64,000 nt of DNA from Cryptomeria japonica (lineage: Eukaryota; Streptophyta; Pinopsida; Cupressales; Cupressaceae): positions 309,113,164-309,177,163 of the forward strand of contig NC_081414.1 in NCBI RefSeq assembly GCF_030272615.1, given 5' to 3'. A program made the translations under genes and the position numbers. Shown one piece after another: positions 1 through 10,769 of the stretch (position 1 is the stretch's first letter; every line of letters begins with the position of its first letter). The notes under the pieces are model-generated. The model saw nothing but the letters and a program-made list of their open reading frames with translations, ran no database searches and had not been told where the DNA came from.

Positions 1-3000
1 GGCTCTTGGAGCTTGTTTTAGTCCATATAGAGCTTTTCTTAATCTGCAAACCATATCATTGTTATCTGTCAAAGAAAATCCATCAGGTTGTTCAATATAA
101 ACTTCTTCTTCAAGATCTCCATTCAAAAATGCAAATTTAATATCCATTTGATAAACTTTGTAATCCTTGTGAGCTGCAAAGGCTAAGAATAATCTAACTA
201 CTTCAATTCTAGCTATCGGTGCAAAGGTTTCATTGTAATCAACTCTTTCTTTCTGAGAATATCCCTTACACACTAGTCTTGCTTTATTCCTGACAACCTT
301 ACCATCTTCATTGAGTTTGTTTCTAAATACCCATTTGGTTCCAATTACATTTTTATTTTCAGGCCGGGGAACTAATGTCCAAGTATTATTTTTCTCAATT
401 TGTCCTAATTCTTCTTCCATAGCTTTAATCCAAAATTTATCTTCACATGCCTCATTGATAGATAATGGTTCAATTTGAGAAATAAGACATACCTCTTCAT
501 TTGCCAATCTTTCTCTTGTCATGACTCCTTTAAATTTGCTTCCAATTATCTGATCTTCAGAATGATTCAGTCTTACATACCGGGGTGTCTTAGTCTGTTG
601 TTGTTCTTCAATTACTGTGGTATCCTCTGATGATACCGGAGTAACTGGGTCATCATTCTGTATCAGTGGATTTACTGTTGGTTCATTTGTCATAATTTTT
701 GTTACCGGTTCAGAGTCTATATACCTTGAGGTTCCTCTGAATTGTTCATCAATCTTTACATTTGTACTCTCAATAATTTTCTGTAATCTTTTATTAAAAC
801 ATCTATAAGCTTTACTCTTAGATGAATAACCAAGAAATATTCCTTCATCACTTCTAGGATCAAACTTGCCAATATACTCATCTCTTCTAATATAACATTT
901 ACTTCCAAAAATTCTAAAATACTTAAGAGTAAGAGTATTACCAAACCATAGTTCATGAGGGGTCTTACCGGTTTCACCTTTGATGTGAACTTTGTTGAAT
1001 GTATAGATAGCAGTGCTTACTGCCTCTCTCCAATACACATGTGGTAGATTTCCTTTTGATAACATACTTCTTACTGCATCCAAAATAGTTCTGTTTTTCC
1101 TTTCAAAAACTCCATTCTGTTGTGGTGTCCGAGGTGTTGTTAACTGTCTTTTGATTCCATTCACTTCACAGAATGTATTAAAATCTCTAGATGTGAATCC
1201 TCCTCCTTGATCTGATCTTAAACATTTAATTTTCTTACCGGTTTCATTTTCAACCATTGCTTTCAATAGTTTGAACATCCCAAGTGCTTCTGATTTTTCT
1301 CTGAGAAAAGTAACCCAACACATTCTAGAATAATCATCAATAATTAGCATGAAATATCTATCACCTTGTAAGCTTTTAGTTCTAGCTGGACCACATAAAT
1401 CAGTGTGAATTAAATCAAGAGCATTATTGGATTTTTCTGGAATACTTTTGAAACTAGCTCTAATCTGTTTTCCAAATTGACATTCCTTGCAAATTGTATT
1501 CTAAGGTTTCACTATTTTAGGTAGATCTCTAACTGCCTTAGAAGTACTGATTTTTACCATGCAATCAAAATTTACATGACATAGTCTTTTATGCCATAGC
1601 CAACTTTCATCTATATGAGCAATTAAGCATGCCTTTTCACTGTTATTCAAATGAAAGATACTACCTCTAGTCTGATTACCGATTGCAATTTCCAAACCAG
1701 TTCTATTCATGATTTTGCATTTTCCATTTTTAAATTGTAACTGAAAACCTTTCTCAACTAATTGACCAACACTTAAAAGATTATGTTTTAATCCTTCAAC
1801 ATAGTAAACATTGTCAGTGTTATGTTTACCATCAAGAGATATTCAACCCTTACCTTTGATTGAATAGGCTTTGTCATCTCCGAATCTTACTAAACCTCCA
1901 TTGTATTCTTGAAAGTTCAAGAATTTGCCTTTGTCTCCAGTCATGTGATGTGAGCATCCTTAGTCAATAATCCATTCATCCTTTGATTCAACTTTAGCTG
2001 CTAGGGCTTGTTCTACCAGTGGAGCAATAGGTACCGGTTGATCTTCTGTTATAGCAACAAAGACCCATCCATTGTCTGCTGGATCCTCATCAGAATCATC
2101 AGTCACACCTTCATCAGCAATGTAACAGGATTTATCTTTGTTTTTCTTAAATGTGTATCTCTGATATTCAGGATTAGGTTTGTATGTCCTTCTAGCTTCT
2201 TCTCTTAGTCTAGCATGTCTATCAGGGCATCTTGAAGACATATGACCAATCTTATTGCAATTGAAACATTTAAAGGGTGCTTTACCTTCATACTTACTTC
2301 CAATTGGACCTTTTGGCATTTTTCTTACAAATAGTGCTTCAAGTTCTTCAAGCTCTTCATTCTCCTTTCTGGTTTCTTCAAGTTCTCTTGCATAAAAGGC
2401 CCTCCAGTCTGATTTGTCAAAAGATGGAGCAGATGATGTTGATGCTTTGAAGGCCAAATCAGTTTTTATAGCAACAGGACCAAATTCCTCTATTTCAAAA
2501 GCTGAAAGTTTTCTAGTCAATGTATCCCTAGTTACTGATGTATTAGGCATTGTTCTCAGCTCATTAATAGAAGTAACTTTCATTTTATATGCCAGTGGCA
2601 AACCTCTTAAGATTTTTGAAACAATCTCATCTTCACTCAAGGTTTCTCCACAACATTTGATACCTAAAATAATTTCATTTACTCTTTCCATAAAGGCAAA
2701 AATTCTTTCATCTTCTTCCATTTTTAGATGTTCATACCTGACTCGGAAGCTTTCAAGTTTTGCAATTTTAACTGTGGAATCCCCTTCATTCAGTGTTTCC
2801 AAATGATCCCAAATAGCTTTTGCAGTAGATCTATCTGATAATCCCATGATTTGTTGATCTGATAATGCGGTCAAAAGTGCTTCTCTTGCTTTGCAATCAT
2901 TTTCTTCATCTTTACCTAGAGTAATAGGAGCAGGCTGACCAACTACAGCAGCAGTATAACCATTCTTAGTAACTTCCTAGATGTCTTTACCAATGCAATT

Positions 3001-3087
3001 CAGATGTGTCTCCATTCTGATTTTCCATATTCCATAGTTGGTTCCATCAAGTGTAGGACTATCCTTCCTGAAATAATTAGTAGACAT
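1..3087 (-). pseudogene. gag-pol: Copia gag-pol of E1 (partial, four in-frame stops)
   Basis: One reading frame runs from an ATG at 3087 to the window edge. Order: DUF4219/UBN2-type gag, CCHC zinc knuckle CFNCNKIGHMSSRC near 2260, protease motif, gag_pre-integrase, integrase core with TDLCGP, RSD and the NGVFERKNR glutamate, then reverse transcriptase up to YGLKQAPRA. Stops interrupt it at 2977-2979 (TAG), 1960-1962 (TAA), 1843-1845 (TGA) and 1501-1503 (TAG). The stop at 1960 falls on the serine after the catalytic aspartate of protease (D-stop-GCSHHM, where E2 has DSGCSHHM). Integrase GGEF reads GGGF, but the DDE residues remain. The product would be a capsid plus replication polyprotein. 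It is non-functional unless stops are read through. The start was chosen because it sits about 45 bases from the primer site, as in E2. Confidence 0.92.
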
Positions 3088-3131
3088 TGGATCTCCTCAA
3101 GTTGTTAAACTTCTACAAAAAAGAGGACTAA

Positions 3132-3143
3132 GCTCTGATACCA
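3132..3143 (-). other. Primer binding site of E1 (initiator Met tRNA)
   Basis: The minus strand reads TGGTATCAGAGC, complementary to the 3' end of plant initiator Met tRNA. It lies two bases inside the 5' LTR, the standard place for minus-strand DNA priming in Copia elements. Confidence 0.93.
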
Positions 3144-3145
3144 AT

Positions 3146-4185
3146 TGTAGGTCCCGGGGACAACTCAGAGGGGGGGGTGAATCGGTTGTCTAATAAATTC
3201 AATTGCAAAATCTTATTAACCAACTTATTGCTTAATACCGGTAAGACAGTTAATTGTGTCGTTAAACAATGTTAACAGGAAATGTTGTCCCGGTAAGAAT
3301 TAATGCATGAAACATAAGCATAAAGTCAACCACAGCACATGACACAAATATTTGTACGTGGAAACCCTATAAGGGGAAAAACCATGGTGGGAAATCTTAC
3401 CCACAATCAGATGATACTACTGCAGATAGTAAGTGTACAAGAGGGGTCTGCACATGCAGAAAGGCCAACAACCTAGAGCTCACTGCTCAAACACAAATGG
3501 GAGTCACACTGACTACAGTTGGATGGTTAAATCCAATGAGAATGTACTACACAAAATAGCATCTTCATATGTTGGATTCAGTACTGGTGTAATGCTGATG
3601 TGCTTTTACAAAAACCTAGCTTCACCTTCAAATGATGTCTTCGTGTATACCTCTGCTTAATCTCGCATATACCTTCTTATAATTCTTTTTCGCATTCCAC
3701 ACTTGATCTTACAAATAAGATCTTACATTTATACCATACCTTAAGACCAATTTTAGTAGGTCATCTCTACAAGATATTACAATAAAACATTTTACAAATA
3801 ATACAATATCTGATGCAATAACGGATTGAACATGTTGGCTTAATGCATTTACAACAATAATAAATTATCTTCATAGCGTGCCATGCTTATCTGAAAAAGA
3901 TAAACCTGCCGGTGTAACCATAGATAACCTGGACCTATTTGCCGGTAAAGGAAAATATGCAAATAAGAATATACCAATGATATTACTTCAAGGAAAAGTG
4001 TCCACATGATGTCTTCGACATTACCAAGTGTCTTCCATGTCATTGCATGTACCGGTATACATTATATCCTACCAGTTAACCATATATCGGTGATTGTTGA
4101 ACAATTTACTGATTGCCGGTGAATGTTGTTGGATCTCCAAAGCAGGTGTTGACATCAATGACAAAACCATACCAAAATACCAACA
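3146..4185 (-). repeat. 5' LTR of E1
   Basis: On the plus strand the LTR runs from TGTAGGTCCC to ATACCAACA, about 1,040 bp. Its U5 end carries the C-tract motif shared by every Copia-type LTR here (seen as GGGGGGGGTGAATC). Its U3 start carries the ATTGATGTCAAC motif. Several CCGGT motifs are scattered through it. It is closely related to the LTRs of E2. Confidence 0.9.
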
Positions 4186-4664
4186 TTGATCTTACAAATA
4201 AGATCTTACATTTATACCATAACCTAAGACCAATTTTAGTAGGTTGGCTCTACAAGATATTACAATAAAATTAATTTATATATCAATTAATACCCGATGC
4301 AATAACCAATTCAATATATCATCTTAATGCGTTTACAACAATAATAAGTCATCTCCATAGCATACCATGCTGATCTGGAAAAGTTAAACCTGCCGGTGTA
4401 ACCCTGGACCTATTTATCAGTAACAGTAAATATGCAAATGCTAATGTACCAATAAACAAAACTCCAAGACACAGTGTCCACACAATGTCTTCGACATAAC
4501 CAAGTGTTTTCCATATCATTCCAAGTGTCGGTGTACTAGATACCAGTGACTATGCATGAGTCACTTGTTTGCCAGTGAATGTTGTTGATTCTCCAAAGTG
4601 CCAGAGTTGATAAGTGTTTAGTAGGTGTTGACATCAATGACAAAAACATACCAAAATACCAATA
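4186..4664 (-). repeat. 3' LTR of E2, interrupted by E1
   Basis: This matches the second half of E2's 5' LTR, starting at TTGATCTTACAAATAAGATC (compare about 9775). It ends at CCAATA just before the polypurine tract; the canonical end would be CCAACA. The missing first half should lie left of the window, beyond E1. Confidence 0.88.
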
Positions 4665-4691
4665 ATATCCCCCTTTGTCATTGATGGCAAC
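4627..4691. promoter_or_regulatory. Inverted repeat enclosing the polypurine tract of E2
   Basis: GTTGACATCAATGACAAA at 4627-4644 pairs with TTTGTCATTGATGGCAAC at 4674-4691, 17 of 18 positions. The loop of about 29 bases holds the LTR edge and most of the polypurine tract (minus strand AAAGGGGGATAT). Similar arms occur at the same place in E3, E4 and E6. A role in plus-strand priming or RNA structure is inference. Confidence 0.6.
4665..4677 (-). other. Polypurine tract of E2
   Basis: The minus strand reads CAAAGGGGGATAT directly upstream of the 3' LTR, the expected plus-strand primer. Further copies of this motif sit at about 4798-4812 and 4850-4870. Apart from these, 4692-5018 holds only noncoding 3' sequence. 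Confidence 0.85.
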
Positions 4692-5018
4692 ACAAGATGG
4701 AAAAGCCATCAAAGTGCCATAATAGAAACACCAAATACCCAAAAATAAACAATCTCTGAAATCAAGATACAGAGAGTAATAATCTCTCCCAAACAACAAT
4801 CTCTCCCCCTGGGAGCAACATGTGTTTTCCTTGTGTTTTTCCATACCAATCTCTCCCCCTTTGACATCAAATGCCAAAGTTCTTACCAAGCCAAGTGTAT
4901 ATACAAAATACCAATCAATTTAGTATACCAACTACCCCCCCTGAGAAGTAGCTTCCCATCAAAGCCAGAAAAAAGATTTCTCTATTAATTTTGTCGGTTG
5001 ATGACAATCATCAACTTC

Positions 5019-8000
5019 CTAAGTCTCTACCGGTGGGGGTATGACCCCAAGATGATCTCTGAGATATTCAAAAGTCTCCTTAGGTAGAGGATTAGTAAAG
5101 ATATCTATAATCTTCTCTTTAGTATTCACATAAACCAGTTTTATTTCCTTTGCTTCAACATTTTCCCTGAGAAAATTTGGTTTCATAGAAACATGTTTGA
5201 TTTTGGAATGTAATACCGGATTCTTAGATATATCAATTGTTGCAGTGTTATCACAATAGATAGTAATAGGTTCCTTTCATTTCACTTTTATGTCTTTCAG
5301 CATTTTTTTGAGCCATAGTACCTATGTATAGTTAGTTGCTGCTGCAACATATTCTGATTTTGTTGTTGATAAAGATATACAACTTTGTTTCTTACTCAGC
5401 CAAGAAACTAGTATGTTTCCAAGAAAGAATGCTCCATCGATGGTGCTTTTTCTATCATCCACATCTCCTGCCCAATTTGCATCTGTGTATACACATATCT
5501 CAAAGTTTTCATCTCTAGGATACCATAATCCAAGATTTATAGTACCTTGTAAGTACCAGAAAATACTTTTTACTACGAATTCATGATTTTCTCTAGGATT
5601 ACTTTGAAATCTTGAAACAATACATGCTGCATTCATAATATCAGGTCTGGTTTGTGTCAAATACAGTAAACCTCCTATCATAGATTTGTATCTAGTTGGA
5701 TTAATAGGTGTAGATTCATCCCTTAATGATAATTTGTCATTTGTGGTCATAGATGTGCTTACCTATTTAGAGTTCTCCATCCCAAATTTCTTTAGTAACT
5801 CTTTTAAGTACTTGGATTGACTCAAGAATATACCTTTATCAGTTTGTGAAATCTGCAATCCTAAAAAGAATTCTATTTCTCCAATCATAGACATTTCAAA
5901 TTCTTGTCGCATTTTAATAGAAAATTCTTTACATAATCCATCTTCTCCTCCAAATATTATATCATCAACAAATACTTCTATAACCAGGATGTCATCATTA
6001 GTCACTTTATAGTATAAATTGTTGTCTGCGATACCTTTAGAAAAACCAATCTTCAAAAGATACTTATCCAATCTTGCATACCAATCTCTTGGAGCTTGCT
6101 TCAATCCATACAAAGCTTTTCTTAACCTACAAACCATATCTTTGTTATCTATGAAAGAAAATCCATCAGGTTGTTCAATGTAAACTTCTTCTTAAATATC
6201 TCCATTCAAAAATGCACATTTAATATCCATTTGATATACTTTGTAGTTATTATGTGCTGCAAAAGCCAAAAATAATCTGACTGCCTCAATTCTAGCTACC
6301 GGTGCAAAGGTTTCATTATAATCAATTCCTTCTTTTTGAGAATATCCCTTACACACTAGTCTTGCTTTATTTTTGATAACCTTACCATCTTCATTAAGTT
6401 TGTTTCTAAATACCCATTTGGTTCCAATTACATTTTTATCTTTAGTCCAGGGAACTAATGTCCAAGTGTTATTTTTCTCAATTTGTTCTAATTCTTCTTC
6501 CATAGCTTTAATCCAAAATTTATCTTCACATGCCTCATTAACCGATGATGGTTCAATTTGAGAAATAAGACATACATCTTCATTTTCCAATCTTCCTCTT
6601 GTCATAACTCCTTTAAACTTGTTTCCAATTATCTGATCTTTAGAATGATTCAGTCTTACATACCGGGGTGTCTTTGTTTCTTGTTGTTCCTTAGTTACTA
6701 TGGAATCTACCAGTGTAACTGGATCTTCATTCTGTACTGGTGGATTCAGTGTAGGTTCATTTGTCAAAATTTTTGTTGCCAGTTCAGAGTCTATAAACCT
6801 TGAAGTTCCTCTGAATTGTTCATCAATCTTTACATTTGTACTTTCAAAAAATTTCTGCAATCTTTTGTTAAAAGATCTATATGCCTTTCTCTTAGATGAA
6901 TAACCAAGAAATATTCCTTCATCACTTCTAGGATCAAATTTGCCAACATACTCATCTCTTCTGATATAACATTTACTTCCAAAAATTCTAAAATATTTAA
7001 GAGTAGGAGTAATACCAAACCATAGTTCATGAGGGGTCTTACCGGTTTCACCTTTGATGTGAACTTTGTTGAATGTATAGACCGTTGTACTGACTGCCTC
7101 TCTCCAATAAACATGTGGTAGGTTTGCTTCTGATAACATACTTCTTGCTACATCCAAGATAGTTCTATTTTTCCTTTCAACAACTCCATTTTGTTGTGGT
7201 GTCTGAGGTGCTGATAGTTGTCTTCTGATTCCATTTACTTCACAGAATGTATTAAATTCCTTAGATGTAAATTCTCCTCCTTGATCTGATCTTAGTCATT
7301 TTGATTTTCTTACCGGTTTCATTTTCTACCATTACTTTGAACAGTTTGAACTTTCCAAGTGCTTTTGATTTTGCTCTGAGAAAAGTAACCCAACACATTC
7401 TAGAATAGTCATCAATGATTAGCATGAAATATCTATCACCTTGTAAGCTTTTAGTTCTAGCTGGACCACATAAATCAGTGTGAATTAAATCAAGAGCATT
7501 ATTGGATTTTTTTGGAATACTTTTGAAACTAGCTCTAACTTGTTTTCCAAATTGACATTCCTTACATACTGTATTGTGAGGTTTGACAATTTTAGGTAAA
7601 TCTCTAACTACATTAATAGTACTGATTTTCACCATGCAATCAAAGTTTACATGACAGAGTCTCTTATGCCATAGCCAACTTTCATCAATATGTGCAATTA
7701 AGCATGTCTTTTCACTATTATTCAAATGAAAGATATTACCTCTAGTCTGATTACCGGTTGCAATTTCCAAACCAGTTCTATTCATGATTTTGCATTTTCC
7801 ATTTTTGAATTGTAAATGAAATCCTTTCTCAACTAATTGACCAACACTCAAAATATTATGCTTTAATCCTTCAACATAGTAAACATTGTCAGTGTTATGC
7901 TTACCATCAAGAGATATTTTACCCTTACCTTTAATCAAACAGGCTTTGTCATCTCCAAATCTCACTAAGCCTCCATTGTATTCTTGAAAGTTCAAAAATT

Positions 8001-9155
8001 TACCTTTGTCTCCAGTCATATGATGTGAGCATCCTGAATCAATGATCCATTCATCCTTTACTTCAACTTTAGCTGCCAAGGCCTGTTCTACCAGCTGAGT
8101 AGTAGGTGTTGGTTGATCTTCTGTTATAGCAACAAAAACCCATCCATTTTCTTTTGGATCCTCATCAGAATCATCAGTCACATCTTCATCATCAATGTAA
8201 CAAGATTTGTCTTTATTCTTCTTAAATATGTATCTCTGATATTCAGGGTTAGGCTTGTATGTTCTTCTAGCTTCTTCTCTTAGTCTAGCATGTCTATCAG
8301 GGCATCTTGAAGCCATATAACCAATCTTATTGTAGTTAAAACATTTAAAGGGTGCTTTACCTTCATACTTACTTCCAACTGGACCTTTAGGCATTTTCCT
8401 TATAATAGTGCTTCAAGTTCTTCATTTTCTTTCTTTCTTTCTTCAAGTTCTCTTGCATAAAAGGTTTTCCAATTAGACTTATCAAATGATGGAGCAAATG
8501 ATGTTGATGCTTTAAAGGCAAAATCTATCTTTATAGTAGCAACAGGACCAAATTCTTCAATTTCAAAAGCTGAAAGTTTCCCAATCAATGTATCCCTAGT
8601 TACTGATGTATTAGGCATTGTTCTTAACTCATTTATAGTAGTGACTTTCATTTTATATTCTGGTGGCAATCCTCTTAAAACTTTTGAAACAATTTCATTC
8701 TCACTTAAGGTTCCTCCACAATATTTAATACCCAAAACAATCTCATTTACTCTTTCCATAAAAGCAGAAATCCTTTCATCTTCTTCCATTTTCAAATGTT
8801 CATACCTGACCCAGAAGCTTTCAAGTTTTGCAATTTTTACAATGGGATGTCCTTCATTTAGTGTTTCCAAATGATCTCAAATAGCTTTAGCAGTAGACCT
8901 ATCCGATAGTCCCATGATTTGTTGATCAGATAATGCGCTCAAAAGTGCTTCTCTTGCTTTGCAATCATTTTCTTCATCTTTATTCAAGTTGGGTGGATTG
9001 GGCTGACTCTAAGTAGGAGCAGTATAACCATTCTTTGTAAAATCCTAGATGTCCTTTCCAATGCAATTTAGATGTGTCTCCATTCTGATCTTCCATATGC
9101 CATAGTTGGTTCCATCAAGTTTAGGACTTCCCTTCCTGAAATAGTTAGTAGACAT
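5019..9155 (-). pseudogene. gag-pol: Copia gag-pol of E2 (frameshifts and stops)
   Basis: The start ATG is at 9155 and the end is LGVIPPPVET-stop at 5019. Domains in order: DUF4219/UBN2 gag, zinc knuckle, protease DSGCSHHMTGD (intact, near 8030), gag_pre-integrase with H and CKEC finger, integrase with RSDQGGEF, and RT with FVDD at about 5970. RNase H follows, ending in SLSTTKSEYVAAA. Defects seen: TAG at 9045 and 9009, TGA at 8877, frameshifts near 8397 and 7293, TAA near 6190, and stops near 5760, 5322 and 5275. The zinc knuckle reads CFNYNKIGYMASRC, so one cysteine and the histidine are both tyrosine and zinc binding should be lost. The sequence is very close to E1. Confidence 0.92.
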
Positions 9156-9197
9156 TGGATCTCCTCAAGCTGTTAAACATCTGCAAAAGAGGATTAG

Positions 9198-9209
9198 GCT
9201 ATGATACCA
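9198..9209 (-). other. Primer binding site of E2
   Basis: The minus strand reads TGGTATCATAGC, the initiator-Met primer site with one substitution, two bases from the LTR. Confidence 0.88.
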
Positions 9210-9211
9210 AT

Positions 9212-10270
9212 TGTTAGGTCCCGGAGACAACTGAGAGGGGGGCATGAATCAGTTGTCAAATAAATTCAAATGAAAAACAACTTAACCAACTTAATGCTTA
9301 ATACCGGTAAACTTGTTCAATATGCTGGTAGACAGTTTTAATAGTTAATTGCTATACTAGTAAGGATTAGTGCATGAAACATAAAGACAAAGTCATCCAC
9401 AACACATAACACCAATATATTTACGTGGAAACCCTGTAAGGGGAAAAACCATGGTGGGAAACCTTACCCACAATCAGATGATACTACTACAAATAGTAAG
9501 TGTACATAAATGGGGTCTGCACATGCAGAAAGGCCAAGTGCCTAGAGCTCACTGCTCACTCACAAAATGGGAGTCACACTAACTACAATTGGATGGTTAA
9601 ATCCAATAAGAATGTACTGCTAAAATTAGCATCTTCATATGCTGGATTCAATACTGGTGTAGTTTTGATTGTCTTCACAAAAACCCTCCTTCAAACTTCA
9701 AATGATGTCTATGTGTATAGCTCTGCTTATTCTCGCATATACCTTCACACAATCCTTTTTCGCATTCCACTATTGATCTTACAAATAAGATCTTACATTT
9801 ATACCATAACCTAAGACCAATTTTAGTAGGCCGGCTCTACAAGATATTACAATAAAATTAATTTACATATCAATTAATACTTGATGCAATAAATGATTCA
9901 ATATATTGGCTTAATGCATTACAACAATAATAAGTCATCTCCATAGCATGCCATGCTGATCTGGAAAAGATAAACCTATCGGTGTAACCCTGGACCTATT
10001 TACCGGTAACAGCAAATATGCAAATGCTAATGTACCAATAAACAAAACTCCAAGACACGGTGCCCACATAATGTCTTTGACATAACCAAGTGTTTTCCAT
10101 ATCATTCTAAGTGTTGGTGAACATTATATCTTGTCGGTGTACCAGATACCGGTAACTGTGCATGAGTCACTTGCTTTCTGGTGAATGGTGCTAACTCTCC
10201 AAAGTGCCAGAGTTGATAAGTGTTTAGTAGGTGTTGACATCAATGACAAAACCATACCAAAATACCAATA
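9212..10270 (-). repeat. 5' LTR of E2
   Basis: It runs from TGTTAGGTCCCGG to ATACCAATA, about 1,059 bp, and is close to the E1 LTR. The final CA is TA, the same change as in its 3' LTR. Confidence 0.9.
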
Positions 10271-10271
10271 G

Positions 10272-10641
10272 TTGACAGAGAGGTGGAGATGAGGGGATTG
10301 GGGGCCATGTGCCTCAGTAGGATGTTCCAAAGCAAGAGACTGGGGATAGTCTTAGAGCATAGATAGATCAACTTAGAGCACGGGTACAAACATTCATGAA
10401 AGAGAGAGACAAAGTTGTTAGGAGATAGCAGGATACTCAGGGCCTCCTTGATCACATTCAACAAGTTGGATTGGGCACTCTCTCAGCTGATACTGTTAGA
10501 GCACTAGTTCGGTCTGGGAAGGAGACTTCCCATTGGCAATGATTATATGAGGATTTAGTTGCAGAGAGCCAAAGAGCAAGTAGCTATCATACCACTGTGA
10601 GGATGGATACAAGCAGCGGTGGAGTCATGGGACCTCCTTAG
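10272..10641 (+). pseudogene. Decayed antisense ORF in the 3' region of G1 (unrecognised)
   Basis: One plus-strand frame stays mostly open to a TAG at 10639-10641, with a few internal stops (for example near 10336, 10372 and 10429). The product is hydrophilic and coiled-coil-like (LRARVQTFMKERDKVVRR, then GLLDHIQQVGLGTLSADTVR) and ends TSSGGVMGPP. It lies downstream of integrase and opposite to gag-pol. Tat elements such as Grande are known to carry extra antisense ORFs in this place, so this is probably the C-terminal remnant of one, cut off by E2. No family is recognised. Confidence 0.4.
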
Positions 10642-10769
10642 AGGAGTGGTGATCATGTGTGACAGGCATCTAGAGGATCTTCTAACCCACAACCACAGAG
10701 ACACACAGAGTCATGTGGTAGTGGTACAAGACATCCTTGACTTGACTTTGTATTGATGAGGCACTTGTA

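Larger units (their letters stand above)
1..4185 (-). mobile_element. Ty1/Copia LTR retrotransposon E1, left part outside window
   Basis: Read on the minus strand, this copy has a complete 5' LTR (3146-4185), an initiator-Met primer site (3132-3143), a gag-pol reading frame and then leaves the window inside reverse transcriptase. Its LTR ends directly against the middle of another LTR (4186 onward), so E1 most likely inserted into the 3' LTR of E2. The predicted 5-bp target copy is TTGAT at 4186-4190, but its partner lies outside the window. Gag-pol has four in-frame stops and no obvious frameshift, which makes E1 one of the better preserved copies here. Confidence 0.9.
4186..10270 (-). mobile_element. 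Ty1/Copia LTR retrotransposon E2
   Basis: A nearly complete minus-strand copy. It has a 3' LTR remnant (4186-4664), polypurine tract (4665-4677), gag-pol (5019-9155), primer site (9198-9209) and full 5' LTR (9212-10270). The 3' LTR begins mid-sequence exactly where E1's LTR ends, consistent with E1 having landed in it. At the right end the LTR stops in sequence that appears to belong to the 3' region of Gypsy G1, so E2 probably inserted in G1. Confidence 0.9.

Noticed and set aside
2414-2806. 130-codon plus-strand ORF
   Set aside because: Shadow of the E1 gag frame on the other strand.
10240-10464. 74-codon minus-strand ORF
   Set aside because: It spans the junction of the E2 LTR and G1 sequence, so it cannot be an ancestral gene.
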